A stretch of 64,000 nt of DNA, taken from Candidatus Scalindua sp. (GTDB lineage Bacteria > Planctomycetota > Brocadiia > Brocadiales > Scalinduaceae). The position numbers and the translations under genes are program-made. Of this stretch, positions 57,389 through 64,000 are shown piece after piece; the first letter of the stretch is position 1, and each line of letters begins with the position of its first letter. The DNA is taken from the NCBI GenBank assembly GCA_030748215.1, contig JASMMK010000019.1:78152-142151 (forward strand). The letters are read 5' to 3'. The notes beneath the pieces are model-generated. The model was not told where the DNA came from and searched no databases. It saw only the letters and a program-made list of their open reading frames with translations.

Positions 57389-58429
57389 TCACTGTTCTGA
57401 GACAGTATTCTTAAACACTTCCATCGCGTAATCGAGATCAGACTTGTTCAAATCCTTATGTGTGACCATTCTTCCAAAATCTTTGTAAAGATGAACAACA
57501 TAAATACCTTTTTTGGCGACTTTATCCACAAACTCTTTACAACCCAGCTTTGGTAATTCAAATTTGAAGCAGATAATATTTGTCTGTACAGTTTTCAGAT
57601 TAATACTGAAGCCATCTATTCCCTCAATACCTTTGGCAAGGTATCTTGCATTATCATGATCCTCAGCCAATCTATCAATCATCTCCTCTAACGAAATTAT
57701 ACCACAAGCCGCCAGGATCCCTGTCTGCCGCATGACGCCTCCCAGCATTTTCCTGATCCGTCGAGCCTCTTTTATAAACGTCTTTGTACCTGCTATGATA
57801 GAACCCACAGGTGATGCCAATCCCTTCGAGAGGCAAAACATAACGGAATCACAGTTCCCGGTTAACTCGACAACATCAACACCCTGAGCAATTGCAGAAT
57901 TGAAAACCCTTGCACCATCCAAATGGAAACGCAGGTTGTGTCTCTTTGCAATTCTTGAAATTTCAGATGTATCTTCAGGCGTCACCACTGTTCCGCCTGC
58001 CAGATTGTTACTGTTTTCGAGGACAATGAGGGATGTTCTGGGGAAATGTATATTGTCCAGATTAATGTTTGATTCAAGCTCATTCAGATCAAAATGGCCT
58101 GATTCGTCTACTTCCAGGGGACATATTGTTGTTCCGGTTAACGCAGCTGTGTTACCGGCTACCAGTGTATTTATGTGAGCAAATTTATCACATATCAAAC
58201 CTTCGCCTGGCTTTGCATGAACCATTATTGCGATCAAATTCCCCATTGTGCCGCTGGGGACAAAAAGGGCGTCTTCTTTCCCAACACAGTCAGCCGCCAT
58301 TTTCTCAAACCTGTTTGTGGCAGGGTCGTCACCAAATCCATCATCACCTACCTCCGCATCCTTCATAGCCTGACGCATCTTTAGTGTAGGCCTGGTAACT
58401 GTATCACTTCGCAGATCGACAATTCGCAT
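57389..58429 (-). CDS. ltaE: Low-specificity L-threonine aldolase
   Basis: A 346-residue PLP enzyme that splits threonine or allo-threonine to glycine and acetaldehyde. DLRSDTVTRPTLKMRQAM and VGDDGFGDDPATN are family starts. The PLP lysine is in CLSKGLASPVGS, and LHLDGARVFNSA type residues appear as FHLDGARVFNSA. Its start meets the parA stop with a 1-bp overlap. Confidence 0.94.
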   Translation of the reverse strand: MRIVDLRSDTVTRPTLKMRQAMKDAEVGDDGFGDDPATNRFEKMAADCVGKEDALFVPSGTMGNLIAIMVHAKPGEGLICDKFAHINTLVAGNTAALTGTTICPLEVDESGHFDLNELESNINLDNIHFPRTSLIVLENSNNLAGGTVVTPEDTSEISRIAKRHNLRFHLDGARVFNSAIAQGVDVVELTGNCDSVMFCLSKGLASPVGSIIAGTKTFIKEARRIRKMLGGVMRQTGILAACGIISLEEMIDRLAEDHDNARYLAKGIEGIDGFSINLKTVQTNIICFKFELPKLGCKEFVDKVAKKGIYVVHLYKDFGRMVTHKDLNKSDLDYAMEVFKNTVSEQ

Positions 58430-59295
58430 TATTCATTTATACTGTCTTCACCATCGTTATAATGCCGGGTAACCTCTCTCTCTCCTTCGGTAGTATAATT
58501 ACTGACATGAATCTCTCCCGTGGACCCGATAACCTCTCTGGCCAGGTCCATATAATCCTGCGTGCCGCGGCTATCAGGCGCATACATGGTAATCGGCTGT
58601 CCGGAAATAGGACATTCCGCAAGTTGAGTGTTCTCCCTGATAATAGATTTGAATAACTTATCATGAAACTTACCATTGATCGTCTCAACCACCTTATTGC
58701 TCAGATTTGTTCTCTTATCAAACATACAGGCAATAATGCCTGTGACTTCAAGAAGTGGGTTGAGTGTGTCCTTGACCAAGTTTACCGTATTAATCAAAGT
58801 AACCAGACCATTAAGAGCCATTACCTTTGTTTCCAGCGGAATAAAGACTTCCCTCACTGCTGACAATGCGTTAACGGTAAGTAATCCAAGCGAGGGAGGG
58901 CAATCCAGTATGATGTACTCAGCGCGGCAATTACTATACAAATAATGGTCCTTTAGAACGTTAATACTTTTTTTCAGTATAGTATCGTTTTCCAGCTTGT
59001 TTGCTAATGTTCGTTCAACTGAAGCCAGAGTGACGTTTGACGGAGCAATCCACATATTTTCTACACAAGTGTCCTGTAAAATCTCACTTACAGGCATTTC
59101 ATCGTTAAATACATTAACCATTGATTTGTGCAGATTAAAAATATCTATCCCCATCCATGAACTTGAATTTCCCTGTGGATCAAGATCTATTAATACAACC
59201 CTCTTGCCAAGCTTTGCAAGACAGGCGCTTAAATTGACGGCTGTCGTTGTTTTGCCGACACCCCCCTTTTGATTTATTAGTGCTATAGTCCTCAA
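58429..59295 (-). CDS. ParA-family ATPase
   Basis: A 288-residue Soj/ParA-type ATPase with deviant Walker A KGGVGKTTTAVNLSA and IDLDPQGNSSSWMG. ILDCPPSLGLLTVNAL is the Walker B region. A typical Soj partner (parB) is not adjacent, so it may be an orphan for cargo positioning or chromosome segregation with a distant ParB. The C-terminal 25 residues are charged. Confidence 0.92.
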   Translation of the reverse strand: MRTIALINQKGGVGKTTTAVNLSACLAKLGKRVVLIDLDPQGNSSSWMGIDIFNLHKSMVNVFNDEMPVSEILQDTCVENMWIAPSNVTLASVERTLANKLENDTILKKSINVLKDHYLYSNCRAEYIILDCPPSLGLLTVNALSAVREVFIPLETKVMALNGLVTLINTVNLVKDTLNPLLEVTGIIACMFDKRTNLSNKVVETINGKFHDKLFKSIIRENTQLAECPISGQPITMYAPDSRGTQDYMDLAREVIGSTGEIHVSNYTTEGEREVTRHYNDGEDSINE

Positions 59296-59435
59296 CCGAA
59301 CTCCTTTTACTATTTTATATGTTTTTCGAGAACCCCTATATTCTCACCATCACCAACAACTAGAATATGTTTTGACCTGGCACACATCCAAGGATTGTAG
59401 ATAAAGTAACTGAGAATTGCTATAACTTTTTGAGT

Positions 59436-59990
59436 TTAAAGGGTTTTTGGTGTAACCATTATACTGTCTCTCAAAACAGCAACATAAGGCAAATTTCTGT
59501 ACCTGTTGTCAAAATCAAGACCGTAACCAACTACAAATTTATCCTCAATCTCAAAGCAACAATAATCCGGCTCTATTTCTATTTCCCTCCTTGCCCTTTT
59601 ATTAAGGAGCACGCACACTTTTATTGATAGCGGATTATATCCTGTAAGCATCCGTATAATTTCAGAAAGTGTCTTCCCTGTATCCAGTATATCATCCACT
59701 ATGAGTACATGTTCTTCCTTAACGTTTGCATTGATATTATGGATAATTTCTGTTTCTGCCGCTGCAGTAGTAGAAGTGCCTGAATACGTGTTGGCCTTGA
59801 TAGTTTCTATTTTGACAGGTAAAGGTATCTGCCGGATTAAGTCTGACAGAAAAACGAGGCTGCCGTTTAAAACCCCGATTACGGTAAGATCCTTATGCTT
59901 GTAGTCTACGGCAAGTTTTTGTGCGATCGCACTAACCCTGTTTTTGATTTCAGCTTCAGAGAATAAGACCTCTTCAATATCGTTTTTCAT
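59436..59990 (-). CDS. hpt: Hypoxanthine phosphoribosyltransferase
   Basis: Purine salvage enzyme of 184 residues. The PRPP-binding motif is VLIVDDILDTGKTL, and KFVVGYGLDFDNRYRNLPYV closes the active site. Confidence 0.95.
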   Translation of the reverse strand: MKNDIEEVLFSEAEIKNRVSAIAQKLAVDYKHKDLTVIGVLNGSLVFLSDLIRQIPLPVKIETIKANTYSGTSTTAAAETEIIHNINANVKEEHVLIVDDILDTGKTLSEIIRMLTGYNPLSIKVCVLLNKRARREIEIEPDYCCFEIEDKFVVGYGLDFDNRYRNLPYVAVLRDSIMVTPKTL

Positions 59991-60233
59991 AAATATTTCA
60001 GAAAAGCTCCATGAGAAGAATCAGGCGGTAAATACTGTAATTGGAATCTCTTACAATACCAAAGCAGATTACCAATTTTCAAAATATAACCGTGAAGCAC
60101 GCTGTCTGTCAAACGATTTATAGAGATAAAAAATAGTCTCTTTCAGATTTTGTCAAAATAATTAGGTTGATAGGATATAAATAAAGAATAGAATAAAGGC
60201 TTACTAAATTTAGCATTTATATCTGATATCTTC

Positions 60234-60253
60234 ATTGAATTTGTAAATTCAAT
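60234..60253 (+). promoter_or_regulatory. Palindrome before the bacterioferritin-like gene
   Basis: ATTGAATTT-GT-AAATTCAAT is a perfect 9-bp inverted repeat about 15 bases upstream of the start codon and directly before the GGAGG ribosome site. It could be an operator or a translation-control hairpin. It does not fit the Fur or PerR consensus closely. Confidence 0.4.
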
Positions 60254-60267
60254 ACCTGGAGGTTTCC

Positions 60268-60702
60268 ATGTACGAAAAAAGTATAAAACCGCTAAATCAA
60301 GCTGTCGCAGAGGAGTTAAGTGGAGTACATCAGTATATGTATTTCCACTTTCATTGTAATGATCAGGGATGTGATCTGCTGGCTAATCTTTTCAGAAAAA
60401 TAGCAAGAGAAGAGATGATACATATTGAACGCCTTGCGGAAAGAATTTTATTCCTTAAAGGTGATGTGGAAATGCAGCCATCAACCAAGACAGACAAGCT
60501 ACACAGCGTTAAAGATATGCTGACAACTGCAAAATTGATGGAGGAGAACAGCACTAAACTATACAATGAACTGGCGATGGAATGTGGCACAAACTCTGAT
60601 TCCGTTTCAAGAAAGCTTTTCGAAGAGCTTGTCATGGACGAAGAACGCCACTACGGTCAATTTGACACAGAGTTACAAAATTTAAAAAAATTTGGCGAGT
60701 AG
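60268..60702 (+). CDS. Bacterioferritin-like diiron protein
   Basis: A 144-residue ferritin-fold protein. Iron ligands are in AEELSGVHQYMYFHFH, REEMIHIERLAERI, EENSTKLYNEL and MDEERHYGQFD. The start has a perfect GGAGG at 6 bases. Iron storage or detoxification. A haem-binding Met at the bacterioferritin position is not evident, so DPS-like or small ferritin roles are possible. Confidence 0.85.
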   Translation: MYEKSIKPLNQAVAEELSGVHQYMYFHFHCNDQGCDLLANLFRKIAREEMIHIERLAERILFLKGDVEMQPSTKTDKLHSVKDMLTTAKLMEENSTKLYNELAMECGTNSDSVSRKLFEELVMDEERHYGQFDTELQNLKKFGE

Positions 60703-60833
60703 TACCTTGCCTTACAATCAATTGAGAGAAGTAAGATATTGTCAACGCCAACAGGAGAAGATATGACAAACCCCTAGATATTAAAATTAATAATTTTAAT
60801 TGTAGTTAATTATTTTTTTCAGGAGAAAAGAGA

Positions 60834-61766
60834 ATGCCTATTTTTGATAATATCCTTGCGACTATCGGAGGTACACCCATTGTAAAAATTAACGAAATAC
60901 CTGATGAGAAGTGCGCGAATCTTTTTGGAAAATTGGAGATGTTTAATCCTGCCGGCAGCGTCAAAGATCGTATAGGCCTGGCCATGATAGAGGATGCAGA
61001 GAAAAAGGGTTTATTGAAACCAGGAGATACGATAGTGGAACCTACATCAGGTAATACAGGAATCGCACTCGCAATGGTAGCTACAGTCAAAGGGTACAAA
61101 GCGGTCTTTACCATGCCTGAAACAATGAGCCTGGAGAGACGGGCCCTACTCAGATACTTTGGAGCCGAAATTGTTCTGACGGAAGGCCCAAAAGGCATGA
61201 AGGGTGCTATTGAAAAGGCAGAAGAGCTAGTAAATGAAAAAGGCTATTTCCAACCTCAACAATTTGACAATCCTGCCAATCCACAAGTTCACAAGGAGAC
61301 AACCGGTCCTGAAATAGTTAATGATTTCGAAGATAAAGAACTCCACTATTTCGTCGTTGGCGTAGGAACCGGTGGTACAATATCAGGTGCGGGTGAAGTA
61401 CTGAAGAAGAATTTCAGCGACATAAAAAATATTGTGGTAGAACCTGCAGAATCTCCGGTTCTGTCAGGAGGAGAACCTGGACCTCACAAAATCCAGGGTA
61501 TAGGAGCTGGGTTTGTACCGGGCATCTACAATCAAGCGGTAGTTGATGAAGTCCGCCAAGCATCCAATGATGAAGCATTCAGCATGTCAATACGCCTTGC
61601 AAAGGAAGAAGGAATCTTCTGCGGTATCTCTTCCGGTGCAAATATGCATGTAGCGTTACAAGTCGCAAGAGAGGCTGGACCCGATAAAAATGTTCTGGTA
61701 ATTTTACCTGATACAGGAGAACGTTATATCTCTACCGACCTGTTTAAAGCCATTGAAAAGGATTAA
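60834..61766 (+). CDS. cysK: Cysteine synthase
   Basis: PLP enzyme converting O-acetylserine and sulfide to cysteine, 310 residues. The PLP lysine is in [11 protein letters not shown], and [14 protein letters not shown] is the substrate loop. It is followed at once by cysE, so both steps of cysteine synthesis are in one operon. Confidence 0.96.
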   Translation: MPIFDNILATIGGTPIVKINEIPDEKCANLFGKLEMFNPAGSVKDRIGLAMIEDAEKKGLLKPGDTIVEPTSGNTGIALAMVATVKGYKAVFTMPETMSLERRALLRYFGAEIVLTEGPKGMKGAIEKAEELVNEKGYFQPQQFDNPANPQVHKETTGPEIVNDFEDKELHYFVVGVGTGGTISGAGEVLKKNFSDIKNIVVEPAESPVLSGGEPGPHKIQGIGAGFVPGIYNQAVVDEVRQASNDEAFSMSIRLAKEEGIFCGISSGANMHVALQVAREAGPDKNVLVILPDTGERYISTDLFKAIEKD

Positions 61767-61767
61767 A

Positions 61768-62733
61768 ATGGACAACTCCATATACAGTGATAAAAACACG
61801 GCTCGTTTAAGCCATATTACCAAAGCGCTTAGTGACTCATACGAGAAACACGGTGGTATTAACCATCTGGAGGGACCTAATCTCCCATCAAAAAAGGAAG
61901 TTCAAAGACTGGTCAAACTTCTGCTTACAGTCATGTTTCCCGGTTTTTACGAGGAAGCGACCGGAAATAAAGAGCATCTGGACGCGTACCTCCTTGCACA
62001 ATGCTCCAGCGCACTGGAATGTCTGTCTGATTTAATACAGAAGAGCTTAATGCATGAATGTAAGGAGGGAGTTAACTGTACACGTACCGAAGGAGAGTGT
62101 TGGGACTGCTCAGTTGAGATTGCATACCTTCTACTTGAAAGTATCCCTGAGATTAGAGAAATTGTGAATCAGGATATCCATGCCGCATACAAAGGAGATC
62201 CAGCTGCGGCAAGTTATTTTGAAGTCGTCTTGAGCTATCCATCAGTAAGAGCTATTTCAGTTCACCGCCTGGCTAACTTTCTAGAACTGAAGGAAGTTCC
62301 ATATATACCCAGGATGATGAGCGAATACATTCATGAAAAAACAGGAATAGACATAAACCCCGGAGCAAAGATAGGCCCGGGGTTTTTCATAGACCATGGA
62401 ACAGGTGTAGTAATTGGAAGCACGGCTGTTATTGGTAAAAATGTAAAGTTTTACCAGCATGTCACATTAGGAGCCTTCAGTCTGACTGACGTCGAGAAGA
62501 TCAGAAAGGAGAACAAAAAGAGACATCCCACAATCGAGGATGACGTCACCATCTACGCCGGATCAACAATCCTGGGTGGAAACACGATAATTCAAAAAGG
62601 CTCTATCATCGGTGGAAATGTCTGGCTGACACGGTCAGTCCCTCCATATACAACGGTAACGGTTGATTCACCATACCTTATTTTCAAACATAAAGATAAG
62701 GTAGAGAAATATGAAGTTGACTTTCAGATATAA
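61768..62733 (+). CDS. cysE: Serine O-acetyltransferase
   Basis: A 321-residue left-handed beta-helix enzyme making O-acetylserine. I choose ATG 61768, 1 bp after the cysK stop codon; a TTG at 61753 inside cysK is an alternative. GAKIGPGFFIDHGTGVVIGS and KFYQHVTLGAF are the hexapeptide-repeat motifs. An N-terminal part of about 170 residues is longer than in E. coli CysE and is like the EpsC group. Confidence 0.92.
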   Translation: MDNSIYSDKNTARLSHITKALSDSYEKHGGINHLEGPNLPSKKEVQRLVKLLLTVMFPGFYEEATGNKEHLDAYLLAQCSSALECLSDLIQKSLMHECKEGVNCTRTEGECWDCSVEIAYLLLESIPEIREIVNQDIHAAYKGDPAAASYFEVVLSYPSVRAISVHRLANFLELKEVPYIPRMMSEYIHEKTGIDINPGAKIGPGFFIDHGTGVVIGSTAVIGKNVKFYQHVTLGAFSLTDVEKIRKENKKRHPTIEDDVTIYAGSTILGGNTIIQKGSIIGGNVWLTRSVPPYTTVTVDSPYLIFKHKDKVEKYEVDFQI

Positions 62734-62867
62734 TCTGTTATTCATTCAGATATTATCCTGTATAATTTAGAAGTGCAGAATGACTTAAAAGAAATATGCA
62801 AAGCTAAGCGAGACATGTAGTTCAGGGTGATTTTGATCCATTTTTTCAACCTGCGGAGAGTTTTACA

Positions 62868-63173
62868 ATGACTGACCATGTGCCCAGTGGAAAGGAACAG
62901 GAATTTAGCAAAGCTATAATTAAATCTGCCATACAGAAAGTATGTAACGAAATAGAACAAGAGGCAGATCACAAATTATTAGGTGAAATTGGTAATTCTG
63001 TATATTACATTCAAAAAATGTTTAATGGAAAACCTTTAATCATTGAAGCTGTAGATACTTCATTTGATAATCCCGGAAACCCACTATATAACATTAACGA
63101 GTTTATAGAACAAAAATATGAGCTTATGCCGGATATGACCTTTTCTGATGACATGACTAACAAATTGAGATAA
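62868..63173 (+). CDS. Hypothetical protein
   Basis: A 101-residue soluble protein with no recognised family. A GGAGAG lies 9 bases before the ATG. It is acidic and probably mixed alpha/beta (KAIIKSAIQKVCNEIEQEAD). A hairpin with a T run follows 36 bases after its stop. Confidence 0.6.
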   Translation: MTDHVPSGKEQEFSKAIIKSAIQKVCNEIEQEADHKLLGEIGNSVYYIQKMFNGKPLIIEAVDTSFDNPGNPLYNINEFIEQKYELMPDMTFSDDMTNKLR

Positions 63174-63208
63174 TTCATAAACTATACCTATTACGAAGTG
63201 GTTTTAGG

Positions 63209-63237
63209 AATTTCAGGGCAGGAGATTACCTGAAATT
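63209..63237 (+). terminator. Hairpin with T tract
   Basis: AATTTCAGG (63209-63217) and CCTGAAATT (63229-63237) pair perfectly, followed by TTGATTTTTTG. It fits a rho-independent terminator for the hypothetical gene upstream. Confidence 0.7.
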
Positions 63238-63253
63238 TTGATTTTTTGAATGA

Positions 63254-63294
63254 ACAAAACCAGAGGCTTAGCAATGCTAAGTCGAGGATTTTGT
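63254..63294. repeat. Stem-loop near the integrase fragment
   Basis: CTTAGC-AAT-GCTAAG (63267-63281) is nested in ACAAAACC (63254-63261) and GGATTTTGT (63286-63294, one bulge). It is an imperfect hairpin. It may be an integron-type recombination site, but the canonical core GTTRRRY is not seen. Confidence 0.35.
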
Positions 63295-63545
63295 GATTGA
63301 GAAAGATCTAAAGTTCTGGTGAAATCAGGTTTTGAAAACCGAAAATCAATTTGTGATGGGTATAATCAAATAGACACTTCAATTACTAATCAAACCTGTG
63401 GCAGGCAAAACAAAATTTACACATTGTTGAAGTTGAAAAGCCTATCATACCTGCTTAATAAGCTCATAACGTCAATCATCAATAACTATGTAATTTACTT
63501 TAACAAGGTTGTCAAGGCGTGAAGTCGACGATCAGATATAAGACT

Positions 63546-63863
63546 TCATTCATCCAACTTTTTATTTCTGACAAGACTATCCAGTGGGCTTACAACAACT
63601 GAGTAATCCTTATCCATCACATGGGTATATATTTCAGTGGTCTTGACATCGGCATGGCCCATCAGTTCCTGGACGATCCGAATATTAACTCCGTTTTCCA
63701 GCATATGAGTTGCAAACGAGTGTCGAAACGTATGGCAGCTGACACGTTTCGTAATCTTAGCACGATCTACCGCCACCTTGACAGCTTTCTGAAGTCCAGA
63801 CTCCAGAACATGATGTCTACGCTTTATCTTTGAGCGTGGATCGATACTCAAATTTTTTGAAGG
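63546..63863 (-). pseudogene. Integron-type integrase, C-terminal part, interrupted by an IS
   Basis: The remaining about 105 residues are the catalytic end of a tyrosine recombinase of the IntI group. The integron-specific [12 protein letters not shown] segment precedes the active-site [12 protein letters not shown] (His-x-x-Arg), [14 protein letters not shown] holds the last His/Trp position and catalytic Tyr, and SPLDSLV ends the chain. The reading frame runs without a break into IS sequence at 63864, so the first two thirds of the gene are missing or lie beyond the IS. Confidence 0.82.
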
Positions 63864-64000
63864 TGACCTGCTCCCCAAAAACTGATCCAGTTGTAAAGTT
63901 AGTATAAAGCTATATAATTGGATTAAGAAAGGGGGAAAACATGTCACAAAAGCGATACAAGTCTGAAGAAATAATCCATAAGCTTCGAGTTGCAGAAGTA
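63864..64000 (+). mobile_element. IS3-family insertion sequence, left end, cut by window edge
   Basis: It starts with TGACCTGCTCCCCAAAAACT, the 5'-TGA end and style of an IS3-family terminal repeat, at the point where integrase homology stops. The transposase OrfA begins 77 bases inside. Right end and target duplication are outside the window. Confidence 0.75.
63941..64000 (+). CDS. IS3-family transposase OrfA, partial
   Basis: ATG 63941, with GGGGG 5 bases upstream, opens a frame that reads [20 protein letters not shown] to the window edge. This is the typical start of an IS3-family OrfA helix-turn-helix (KRYxxEEIIxxLRxAE). Only 20 residues are visible. Confidence 0.75.
   Translation, partial: MSQKRYKSEEIIHKLRVAEV

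Noticed and set aside
57139..57414. Plus-strand frame before ltaE end
   Set aside because: Overlaps the ltaE 3' end, no ribosome site, no homology pattern.
1..64000. CRISPR arrays, rRNA and tRNA genes
   Set aside because: No regular spaced repeats and no tRNA T-loop or rRNA patterns were noticed in the intergenic regions.

Overview
The window reads as chromosomal DNA from an AT-rich, deep-branching bacterium. I infer an anammox-type planctomycete (Candidatus Scalindua or a relative). The basis is my memory of family resemblance: system II cytochrome c maturation, a 14-type nuo operon with two HndC/HymB-like NuoF subunits, a small two-domain multicopper oxidase, three-gene proton-translocating transhydrogenase and abundant ferritin-like and hemerythrin proteins. 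No rRNA or tRNA gene was seen, so taxonomy is inference.

Layout. 0.5-3.7 kb: an NtrC-type regulator and its membrane kinase. 4.2-5.6 kb: a lone lipoyl domain and holB. 5.7-10.9 kb: periplasmic multicopper oxidase, a repeat protein, a frameshifted acetate-uptake transporter, a frameshifted phosphotransferase and a hypothetical. 11-23 kb: a housekeeping block on the minus strand (ileS, yggU, acyP, ccsA, resB, an OmpA-like lipoprotein, hisI, thiE, purB, groES-groEL). 23-26 kb: a lone receiver, a decayed HMG-CoA-reductase-like gene, a bacterial histone, a rubrerythrin-like protein and a secreted hypothetical. 26-28.5 kb: cobalamin genes cobK-cobJ-cbiG. 29-33 kb: PilZ, DUF1326 and pntAA-pntAB-pntB. 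33-39.7 kb: a frameshifted J-domain protein with a histone-H1-like basic linker, a PII protein, a patch of gene debris including a near-identical piece of nuoG, an RluA-type pseudouridine synthase, an ABC-F ATPase, a DUF2779 nuclease and bacteriohemerythrin. 39.9-57 kb: the complete nuoA-N operon on the minus strand. 57-63 kb: ltaE, parA-like, hpt, a bacterioferritin-like gene, cysK-cysE and a hypothetical. 63.5-64 kb: an integron-type integrase cut by an IS3-family element that runs off the window.

How it fits together. The nuo operon, transhydrogenase and cytochrome c maturation genes supply respiratory electron transport and redox balancing. cysE-cysK make cysteine, and the cob genes form the middle of corrin synthesis. 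The most unusual items are the 63-residue bacterial histone, the tandem NuoF pair with a NuoG that resembles formate dehydrogenase but lacks its catalytic Cys-His, the duplicated nuoG scrap, and the IS-interrupted integron integrase. Several genes carry single-base indels at short homopolymers (near 9.65, 23.76 and 33.46 kb). These may be real decay or assembly error.
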